A program made the position numbers and the translations under genes. 64,000 nt of DNA from Motiliproteus sp047633175 (GTDB lineage: Bacteria > Pseudomonadota > Gammaproteobacteria > Pseudomonadales > Balneatricaceae): positions 1-64,000 of the forward strand of contig JBLIEQ010000018.1 of the NCBI GenBank assembly GCA_047633175.1, written 5' to 3'. Below are positions 57,588-64,000 of this stretch, in pieces. How positions within the stretch are numbered: position 1 is the stretch's first letter; each line of letters opens with the position of its first letter. Below the pieces are notes generated by a model that made no database searches, was not told the origin of the DNA, and saw nothing but the letters and a program-made list of their open reading frames with translations.

Positions 57588-58652
57588 GTGAAGATTCTTA
57601 TTACGGGCGGGGCCGGTTTTATCGGCAGTGCTCTGGTTCGCCATCTGCTTGCAAACACCTCTATTGAGTTGGTCAATGTCGATGCCCTCACTTATGCCGG
57701 GAACCTGGATTCCCTGGCTGGCGCGGCATCGAATCCCCGTTACAGGTTCGAGCAGGTCGATATCTGCGATGCGGCCGGGATTGGCCGGGTATTTGAACGG
57801 CATCAGCCTGACCTGGTGATGCATCTCGCGGCTGAGAGTCATGTCGATCGTTCCATCGATGGCCCGGGTACGTTTATCCAGACCAACGTGATCGGGACCT
57901 ACAACTTGCTCCAGGCAGCTCTGGTACATTGGCGCTCTCTGGATTGCGCACGGCAGGCGCAATTTCGGTTTCACCATATCTCTACCGATGAGGTCTATGG
58001 TGATCTGGAGGGGCCGCAGGCGCTGTTCAGCGAGACGACCGCCTACGCCCCCAGCTCCCCCTATTCCGCCAGCAAGGCCAGCGCCGATCATCTGGTGCGT
58101 GCCTGGCATCGCACCTATGGTCTGCCGGTGGTGCTAAGCAACTGTTCCAATAATTATGGGCCCTACCATTTTCCCGAGAAACTGATCCCCCATGTGATTC
58201 TCAATGCGCTGCAGGGCAAGCCGCTGCCGCTGTACGGGGATGGTCAGCAGATTCGTGATTGGCTCTATGTGGATGATCACGCCCGAGCACTCTGTCTGGT
58301 GGCCATGCAGGGGCAGATCGGCGAGACGTATAATATTGGCGGTCATAATGAGAAAACCAATCTGGAGGTCGTTGAGACGCTCTGTGAATTACTTCAGGAG
58401 CTGGTGCCTGAGGCTGAGCAGTTAGAGACACCCTATCGCGAGTTGATCCGCTTTGTTGAGGATCGTCCGGGTCATGACCTGCGTTATGCGATCGATGCCT
58501 CGAAGATTGAGTGCGAGCTGGGTTGGGTGCCCGAGGAGTCGTTTGAGAGCGGGATTCGCAAGACCGTACTTTGGTACCTGGATAATCGGCAATGGTGGCA
58601 ACGGGTGCTGTCTGGTGATTACCAGCTGGAGCGTAGGGGTCGTCATGAGTAG
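57588..58652 (+). CDS. rfbB: dTDP-glucose 4,6-dehydratase
   Basis: Second step of dTDP-L-rhamnose synthesis (RmlB). The 354-residue protein has a GTG start with TAAGG 8 nt upstream, the NAD motif GGAGFIGS, the catalytic HISTDEVYGDL block and YSASKAS (Tyr-x3-Lys). It is first of the rfbBACD operon. Confidence 0.96.
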   Translation: MKILITGGAGFIGSALVRHLLANTSIELVNVDALTYAGNLDSLAGAASNPRYRFEQVDICDAAGIGRVFERHQPDLVMHLAAESHVDRSIDGPGTFIQTNVIGTYNLLQAALVHWRSLDCARQAQFRFHHISTDEVYGDLEGPQALFSETTAYAPSSPYSASKASADHLVRAWHRTYGLPVVLSNCSNNYGPYHFPEKLIPHVILNALQGKPLPLYGDGQQIRDWLYVDDHARALCLVAMQGQIGETYNIGGHNEKTNLEVVETLCELLQELVPEAEQLETPYRELIRFVEDRPGHDLRYAIDASKIECELGWVPEESFESGIRKTVLWYLDNRQWWQRVLSGDYQLERRGRHE

Positions 58653-58729
58653 GCTTGTATTGGGCGGAAGGCCACCCCACAAAGCCCGGTCTGCAGGCGA
58701 TCTAAGACAATGTTAAGGAATCTATAGCG

Positions 58730-59611
58730 ATGAAACCCTATAAAGGCATGGTTCTGGCAGGCGGCTCCGGCACCCGTCTGCATCCGATCACTCGGGGCGT
58801 GTCCAAGCAGATGTTGCCGATCTACGACAAGCCGATGATCTACTACCCCCTGTCGGTACTGATGCTGGCAGGGATTCGTGAGATTCTGATTATCTCGACC
58901 CCCGAGGATCTGCCAGGTTATCGAAACCTGCTGGGAGACGGTAGTGGCTTTGGCATCGAACTGAGTTATGCCGAACAGCCCTCACCGGATGGCCTGGCGC
59001 AGGCCTTTGTTATCGGCGAGGCGTTTATCGGCGATCATCCGGTCTGTCTGGTGCTGGGAGACAATGTCTTCTATGGTCAGCACTTCTCCGACAAACTGCT
59101 ATCGGCCGTATCGCGAACCCAGGGGGCCACGGTGTTTGGATATCATGTCAAGGATCCGCAACGTTTCGGCGTCGTCGAGTTTAATGCCGAGGGCAGGGCG
59201 ATCAGCATCGAAGAAAAACCCGAGCATCCAAAATCTAACTATGCGGTTACTGGGCTCTATTTTTATGACAACTCGGTGATCGAGATCGCCAAGTCGATTC
59301 AGCCTTCGGCCAGAGGCGAGCTGGAGATTACCGATATCAATATGGCCTATCTGGCACGCGGTGAGCTGCAGGTGGAGATGCTCGGGCGCGGTTTTGCCTG
59401 GCTGGATACCGGTACCCATGATGCGCTGCTGGATGCCGGCCAGTTTGTCGCCACCGTCGAGAAACGCCAGGGGTTGAAGGTGGCCTGTCTCGAAGAGATC
59501 GGCTTTAGCAAAGGCTGGCTGACGCGCGACTTGCTGACACAGCAGGCCGATGCCCTGTCCAAGACCGGTTACGGTCAGTATCTGTTGCGGTTACTGGAGG
59601 AGTCAGGCTGA
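58730..59611 (+). CDS. rfbA: Glucose-1-phosphate thymidylyltransferase
   Basis: First step of dTDP-L-rhamnose synthesis (RmlA). The 293-residue protein has the nucleotidyltransferase motif LAGGSGTRLHPIT, EKPEHPKSNYAVTGLYFYD and WLDTGTHDALL. It overlaps rfbC by one base (TGATG). Confidence 0.96.
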   Translation: MKPYKGMVLAGGSGTRLHPITRGVSKQMLPIYDKPMIYYPLSVLMLAGIREILIISTPEDLPGYRNLLGDGSGFGIELSYAEQPSPDGLAQAFVIGEAFIGDHPVCLVLGDNVFYGQHFSDKLLSAVSRTQGATVFGYHVKDPQRFGVVEFNAEGRAISIEEKPEHPKSNYAVTGLYFYDNSVIEIAKSIQPSARGELEITDINMAYLARGELQVEMLGRGFAWLDTGTHDALLDAGQFVATVEKRQGLKVACLEEIGFSKGWLTRDLLTQQADALSKTGYGQYLLRLLEESG

Positions 59612-60144
59612 TGCGGGTGATCGATACCCGGCTGCCAGGGGTCAAGATTATCGAGCCCCGGGTATTCGGCGATGAGCGGGGTTTCTTTCTGGAGACCTTT
59701 CAGGCGGAGCGCTATGCCGAGCATGGCATGAGTCTGCCCTTTGTGCAGGACAATCATTCGCGCTCAGCCCGAGGCGTGTTGCGCGGGCTGCATTTTCAGA
59801 AAACCAAACCCCAGGGCAAGCTGGTTCGTGTGGTGCGCGGCGAGGTTTTTGATGTGGCGGTGGATCTGCGTCCGGGTTCGCCAACCTTTGGTCAGTGGGA
59901 AGGGGTCGTGCTGTCCGATGACAATAAACGCCAGTACTGGGTGCCGCCAGGGTTCGCGCATGGCTTTGTGGTGCTCTCCGAGAGTGCCGATTTTGAATAC
60001 AAGTGCACCGACTATTATGATCCCAGTGACGAAGGTTGCCTGCTGTGGAATGACCCGAGAGTGGGCGTCGACTGGCCCATCAAAGAGCCGCTGCTTTCCG
60101 ACAAAGATAAGCAGGGGCAACGTCTGGATGTGTTGTTCGAATGA
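59611..60144 (+). CDS. rfbC: dTDP-4-dehydrorhamnose 3,5-epimerase
   Basis: Third step of the pathway (RmlC). The 177-residue cupin-fold enzyme has QDNHSRSARGVLRGLHFQ (in family form), the catalytic His in RGLHF, and PPGFAHGFVVLSE. It overlaps rfbD by ATGA. Confidence 0.96.
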   Translation: MRVIDTRLPGVKIIEPRVFGDERGFFLETFQAERYAEHGMSLPFVQDNHSRSARGVLRGLHFQKTKPQGKLVRVVRGEVFDVAVDLRPGSPTFGQWEGVVLSDDNKRQYWVPPGFAHGFVVLSESADFEYKCTDYYDPSDEGCLLWNDPRVGVDWPIKEPLLSDKDKQGQRLDVLFE

Positions 60145-61097
60145 AGGTCCTGCTGACGGGCGCCGAGGGACAGCTGGGGCGCTGTTTTAAGGAGCGCTGC
60201 ATCGATCATACGCTGATCGCACTGAATCGATCCGAGCTGGATATCAGCGATCCCGGTGCCGTATGTGCTGCGCTTGCGCGCCATCAGCCTGATCTGGTCG
60301 TTAACGCCGCCGCCTATACCGCGGTTGATCGTGCCGAACAGCAGCCGGATCTGGCGTTTGCGGTTAACCAGGCGGGCCCTGAGAATCTGGCACTCGCCTG
60401 TGTCGAGCACGGAATAGCGCTGATCCATATCTCGACCGATTTCGTCTTCGATGGTGCCGCGGCTAGCCCCGCCACCAGCGGAGCCTCTAGCCGAGCCACT
60501 AGCGCAGCTACAAGCGCAGCCACTAGCGCATATACGCCGGATTCGCCGGTGAACCCTCTGGGCGTCTACGGCCAGAGTAAATGGCTGGGTGAAGAGGCGG
60601 TCCGCCGTACGCTGGATAAGCACCTTATCATCCGCACCGCCTGGGTGTTCTCCGAGTATGGCAATAACTTTGTCAAGACCATGCTGCGCTTAGGTGCCGA
60701 GCGGGGGCAGCTGTCGGTGGTGGATGATCAGCGGGGTTGCCCGACGTATGCGGGCCATCTTGCGGATGCACTGCTGGCGTTGCTGCCGCGGGTACAGCAG
60801 CCCGATTTTAAAGACTGGGGAACTCAGCATTTTGCCGGCGATAAGGTGGTCAGTTGGCAGCAGTTTGCCGAAGCCATTTTTTCCGAAGCGCAGGCATTAG
60901 GGGTCATTAAGAGCATACCCAAAGTGCTGCCGATCTCGACGGCGCAGTATCCCACGCCGGCGAAGCGTCCGGCGTACTCGGTACTCGACAGCAGTGGGTT
61001 AGAGCGGTTGTTGCAGGAAGACTTTGAGAATAACTGGCAGCAAGGGTTACGTTTGGTGCTGGCGAAATTGTCGAAGCTGTCGAAGCTGTCGGACTAA
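60141..61097 (+). CDS. rfbD: dTDP-4-dehydrorhamnose reductase
   Basis: Last step of dTDP-L-rhamnose synthesis (RmlD). The 318-residue protein has GAEGQLGRCF, STDFVFDG and the catalytic Tyr143-x3-Lys147 (YGQSK). Two oddities are visible. A Ser/Ala/Thr-rich insertion of about 25 residues (106-130, repeated ATSA units) sits in a loop usually occupied by PY.E.D. The C terminus ends in KLSKLSKLSD from a 9-bp repeat that merges into a REP palindrome, which supplies the stop. Confidence 0.93.
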   Translation: MKVLLTGAEGQLGRCFKERCIDHTLIALNRSELDISDPGAVCAALARHQPDLVVNAAAYTAVDRAEQQPDLAFAVNQAGPENLALACVEHGIALIHISTDFVFDGAAASPATSGASSRATSAATSAATSAYTPDSPVNPLGVYGQSKWLGEEAVRRTLDKHLIIRTAWVFSEYGNNFVKTMLRLGAERGQLSVVDDQRGCPTYAGHLADALLALLPRVQQPDFKDWGTQHFAGDKVVSWQQFAEAIFSEAQALGVIKSIPKVLPISTAQYPTPAKRPAYSVLDSSGLERLLQEDFENNWQQGLRLVLAKLSKLSKLSD

Positions 61098-61231
61098 AGT
61101 CCGACCTACGAGATCGACCTACGAGATCGACCTACGAGATCGACCTACGAGTCCGACCTACGAGTAGCAAGGAGTGGCCTAGGTCGGGCTACTTTATACC
61201 CACAAAACGCCGACCTACAGGCCCGACCTAC
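61085..61231. repeat. REP-like cluster between rfbD and proS, including composite copy 3 (inverted)
   Basis: It starts with the palindrome GTCGGACTAAAGTCCGAC (about 61088-61105), whose TAA is the rfbD stop. Three gatcgacctacga units follow, then an inverted copy of the composite element (acccacaaaacgccgacctac, ending near 61218). It ends at ctacac, which is the proS stop codon. The whole convergent intergenic region is repeat. Confidence 0.85.
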
Positions 61232-62949
61232 ACGCCCAGGATTCTGGCCTTGAGCATGTCCACCAGGGTGTCGGCTGCGACATCTTCACGCTCGGCTTCG
61301 CTGCGGCCTTTGTATTCGAGGGTGCCGTTCTGCAGGCCACGATCGCTGATCACGACGCGGTGGGGGATGCCGATCAGTTCCATATCGGCAAATTTTACCC
61401 CGGGCCGCTCTTTACGATCATCGAGCAACACATCGATACCGGCCGCCTTCAGTTCACGGTAGAGGCGTTCGGTGGTCTCGTTGACCGCTTCGAACTTATC
61501 CGGATTCATCGGTATCAGGGCTACGTGGAAGGGGGCAATGGCGTTGGGCCAGAGGATGCCGGCTTCATCGTTGTTCTGTTCGATGGCGGCGGCGATCACC
61601 CGGGTGATGCCGATGCCGTAACAACCCATGTGCATAACCACGGCCTTGCCATTTTGATCGAGTACCTTGGCTTGCATCGCCTCGGAGTACTTGCTGCCGA
61701 GCTGGAAGATATGCCCGACCTCGATACCGCGCTTGATGACCAGAGTGCCTTTGCCATCGGGGCTGGGGTCGCCTTCGATGATGTTGCGCAGGTCTGCGAC
61801 GGTAGGCTCGGGGCAGTCACGGCCCCAGTTGATATTGAAGTAATGCTGGTCGTCAATATTGGCACCTGCGCCAAAGTCCGCCATCTTGGCGACGCTGCGG
61901 TCGGCGATGACCGGCATCGGCAGGTTGACAGGGCCGAGTGAGCCGGGGCCTGCGCCGATAACCGCGCGCATCTCCTCTTCGGTCGCGAACAGTAGCGGTT
62001 TGGCAACTTGCGCTAGGTTTTCGGCCTTGATCTCGTTGAGGCTATGATCGCCCCGAACCAGCAGAGCGATAAAATCGGACTCGCTCTCATCAGACGCGGC
62101 AACGATCAGAGTCTTGATGGTTTTTTCGATTGCCAGGCCATGGCGTTCGACCAGCTGGGCGATGGTCTTTGTATCGGGAGTGGCGACCTGACTCATCACG
62201 GCACAGGCCTCGGGGCGCGCTCCGGCGGGAGCCAGGGCTTCGGCTTTTTCGATGTTGGCGGCGTAGTCGGAGCTGTCGCTGAAGGCGATCGCATCTTCAC
62301 CGGAGTCGGCCAGCACGTGGAACTCTTGCGAACCCTCACCGCCGATGCTGCCCGAATCTGCCAGTACGGGACGGAAATCAAGCCCCAGGCGCTCGAAGAT
62401 GCGGATATAGGCGGTCCGCATCAGGTTGAAGGTCTGCTGCAGTGATTCACCGCTGGCGTGGAAGGAGTAGGCATCCTTCATAATAAACTCGCGCGAGCGC
62501 ATCACCCCGAAACGGGGACGGATCTCGTCACGGAACTTGGTCTGGACCTGATAGAAGGTGGCGGGCAGCTGTTTGTAGCTGTTGAGCTCGCGGCGCATCA
62601 GGTCGGTGATTACCTCCTCGTGGGTCGGCCCGACACAGAATTCACGATTGTGACGATCCTTGAGGCGGAGCAGTTCGGGACCATACTCCTCCCAGCGACC
62701 GGATTCCTGCCACAGTTCGGCGGGTTGAATCGCGGGCATCAGCAACTCCTGGGCCCCGGCGTTATCCATCTCTTCACGCACGATACGTTCTACTTTGCGC
62801 AGGGTACGCAGTCCCATCGGCAACCAGGTATAGAGCCCCGAGGCTATTCTGCGGATCATGCCTGCACGCAGCATCAGCTGGTGGCTGATCACTTCGGCAT
62901 CGGCCGGGGTTTCTTTGAGGGTAGCTATCAGGAATTGGCTGGCGCGCAT
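61228..62949 (-). CDS. proS: Prolyl-tRNA synthetase (bacterial type)
   Basis: Class II synthetase with an inserted editing (INS) domain. The 573-residue protein has motif 1 LRTLRKVERIVREEMDNAGAQE (in part), motif 2 FRDEIRPRFGVMRSREFIMKDAYSFH (in part), the INS domain in the middle, and the C-terminal anticodon-binding domain (DDRKERPGVKFADMELIGIP, in part). Length is normal. The stop lies at the edge of the REP cluster. Confidence 0.97.
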   Translation of the reverse strand: MRASQFLIATLKETPADAEVISHQLMLRAGMIRRIASGLYTWLPMGLRTLRKVERIVREEMDNAGAQELLMPAIQPAELWQESGRWEEYGPELLRLKDRHNREFCVGPTHEEVITDLMRRELNSYKQLPATFYQVQTKFRDEIRPRFGVMRSREFIMKDAYSFHASGESLQQTFNLMRTAYIRIFERLGLDFRPVLADSGSIGGEGSQEFHVLADSGEDAIAFSDSSDYAANIEKAEALAPAGARPEACAVMSQVATPDTKTIAQLVERHGLAIEKTIKTLIVAASDESESDFIALLVRGDHSLNEIKAENLAQVAKPLLFATEEEMRAVIGAGPGSLGPVNLPMPVIADRSVAKMADFGAGANIDDQHYFNINWGRDCPEPTVADLRNIIEGDPSPDGKGTLVIKRGIEVGHIFQLGSKYSEAMQAKVLDQNGKAVVMHMGCYGIGITRVIAAAIEQNNDEAGILWPNAIAPFHVALIPMNPDKFEAVNETTERLYRELKAAGIDVLLDDRKERPGVKFADMELIGIPHRVVISDRGLQNGTLEYKGRSEAEREDVAADTLVDMLKARILGV

Positions 62950-63119
62950 AGTTTTAGCTCTAGAGTCTGATCGAGGCCGATATTTTACGGAGCCGAACCG
63001 CCAGTAACAAGGGCTGTGCAGTGTATAGGCGTTTTCTAGGGTTTTATCAACGCAGCGATGCCGTGTCAGGCTGCTGTGGGTTGGGCTTTAGCCCAACAGA
63101 TACTGGCACCGAGTCCGAG

Positions 63120-64000
63120 CTATGACAGCTCGCCGCAGAGATCCAGTTGCATCTGTTGGCGCACCCAGTCACTGCCACGCTCGAGGGCCAGCAGGTGCTG
63201 CAGTTTGGTGAACGCCGCTTCCAGGGTCATATCGAAGCCACTGACGATGCCAGTTTTTGCCAGCGCGGCGCCGGTCGCGTAGCTGCTCAGGTCCACTCGT
63301 CCTTGCAGGCACTGGGTCAGATTGACGATCACCTTGCCCTGCTCGGTCGCTCGCTCCAGCGTGCGGAGGAACAGGGGGTCTCGATCCGGTGCGTTGCCGA
63401 CGCCGTAAGACTGAATAATCAGGCCATCGACGGGCAGTTTCAGTAGATGCTCCAGATACGCGCTGTCGATGCCGGGATACAGTCTGATCGGCACGATACG
63501 CTGGTGTCCGTATTCAGGCAGTTCAAAATAGGGTTGGCCGGTGGCGGGACGTATGGCGTCGTGCTTGATCTCGATATTGATGCCGACTTGGCCCAGCCAG
63601 GGATAGTTGGGGCTGTCGAAGGCGTCAAAGCCTGTGGCTTTCACCTTGGTGGAGCGATTTCCGCGTAGCAAACGGCCGTTGAAATAGAGGCATACCTCGG
63701 CGATGGGGTACTGGCGTGCCAATACCAGTGCGGTGATCAGGTTGTCCTGGGCATCGTTGCGCAACTCACTGAGTGGAATCTGCGAGCCGGTGACGATCAC
63801 CGGTTTGCTCAGATCCCGGAGCATAAAGGAGAGTGCTGAGGTGGTGTAGGCCAGGGTGTCGGTGCCGTGGAGAATGATAAAGCCGTCGTACAGGTCGTAA
63901 TTGTCCCTAATCCGCTGCGCAATGCACCGCCAGTCTTCGGGGTTGGCGTTGGCGCTGTCGATCAGCAGATCGAGCTCTTCGAGCACATATTCGGGCATGC
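63120..64000 (-). CDS. ansA: Type I L-asparaginase, 5' end outside window
   Basis: Cytoplasmic asparaginase of the AnsA type. The visible 293 residues include the second active-site motif ILHGTDTLAYT, VTGSQIPLSELRNDAQ and the C-terminal domain ending DLCGELS. About 45 N-terminal residues, with the first catalytic Thr (TGGTIG), should lie beyond position 64000. The Met at 63998 is internal, not the start. Confidence 0.9.
   Translation of the reverse strand, partial: MPEYVLEELDLLIDSANANPEDWRCIAQRIRDNYDLYDGFIILHGTDTLAYTTSALSFMLRDLSKPVIVTGSQIPLSELRNDAQDNLITALVLARQYPIAEVCLYFNGRLLRGNRSTKVKATGFDAFDSPNYPWLGQVGINIEIKHDAIRPATGQPYFELPEYGHQRIVPIRLYPGIDSAYLEHLLKLPVDGLIIQSYGVGNAPDRDPLFLRTLERATEQGKVIVNLTQCLQGRVDLSSYATGAALAKTGIVSGFDMTLEAAFTKLQHLLALERGSDWVRQQMQLDLCGELS

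Noticed and set aside
57351..58109. A minus-strand open frame of 252 codons opposite the start of rfbB
   Set aside because: It overlaps the tRNA terminator and the conserved NAD-binding part of rfbB; no domain is recognisable.

Overview
The window is a chromosomal segment of a gammaproteobacterium. Gene content and order resemble Pseudomonadales/Oceanospirillales. The supporting blocks are the complete division/cell-wall (dcw) cluster running into lpxC and secA, the set argJ - mutT/thiE - yacG - coaE - pilD - pilC - pilB - pilA, the block thrS - infC - rpmI - rplT - pheS - pheT - ihfA - merR - tRNA-Pro, and a D-alanyl/meso-DAP type murein pathway (DNPR motif in MurE). This placement is inferred from synteny and protein motifs; no database was searched.

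Layout. 1-1.1 kb: a tRNA-Asn/tRNA-Pro/tRNA-Asn operon on the minus strand with a strong promoter. Downstream of it lies a 287-bp tandem array packed with 3'-end fragments of tRNA-Asn. 1.1-4.6 kb: fabI, a small c-type cytochrome, and a pta-ackA operon. 4.7-8.5 kb: hinT, a small basic protein, mobB, a spermidine-synthase-like protein and the ribosomal oxygenase roxA. 8.7-14.5 kb: a very large cytoplasmic poly-HAMP hybrid histidine kinase followed by a REC-PAS-GGDEF response regulator, a signalling pair that probably ends in cyclic-di-GMP. 15-36 kb: mraZ to ftsZ, lpxC and secA, mostly with overlapping or abutting genes. Three in-phase GTGGG boxes upstream form a classic MraZ operator. 36-39.8 kb: argJ, a MutT-ThiE fusion, yacG and coaE. 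This stretch is unusual because gene ends have been duplicated repeatedly. 39.8-44.5 kb: the type IV pilus genes pilD, pilC, pilB (minus) and pilA (plus). 44.6-49.1 kb: a small membrane protein and the lactate-utilisation operon lutABC with a divergent GntR/LldR-type regulator. 49.3-57.4 kb: translation genes, IHF-alpha and two identical tRNA-Pro(GGG) genes. 57.6-61.1 kb: the dTDP-L-rhamnose operon rmlBACD. 61.2-64 kb: proS and the 3' part of a type I asparaginase gene.

Most genes are ordinary housekeeping genes. The striking features lie at gene edges and in repeats. At pilD/coaE, an 11-bp tandem repeat of the coaE start makes a ladder of micro-ORFs whose stop and start codons overlap (ATGA), leading from a relic 5' end of an older coaE into the present coaE. 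The 3' end of yacG is copied twice between GACC...GGTC elements, and the 3' end of argJ has a diverged copy. Several essential enzymes (MurC, MurE, RmlD, PilD) carry low-complexity insertions. A telomere-like G-run repeat separates the convergent ends of the cytochrome gene and ackA. Composite REP-like elements of about 70-90 bp sit at many gene ends, and some supply the stop codon.
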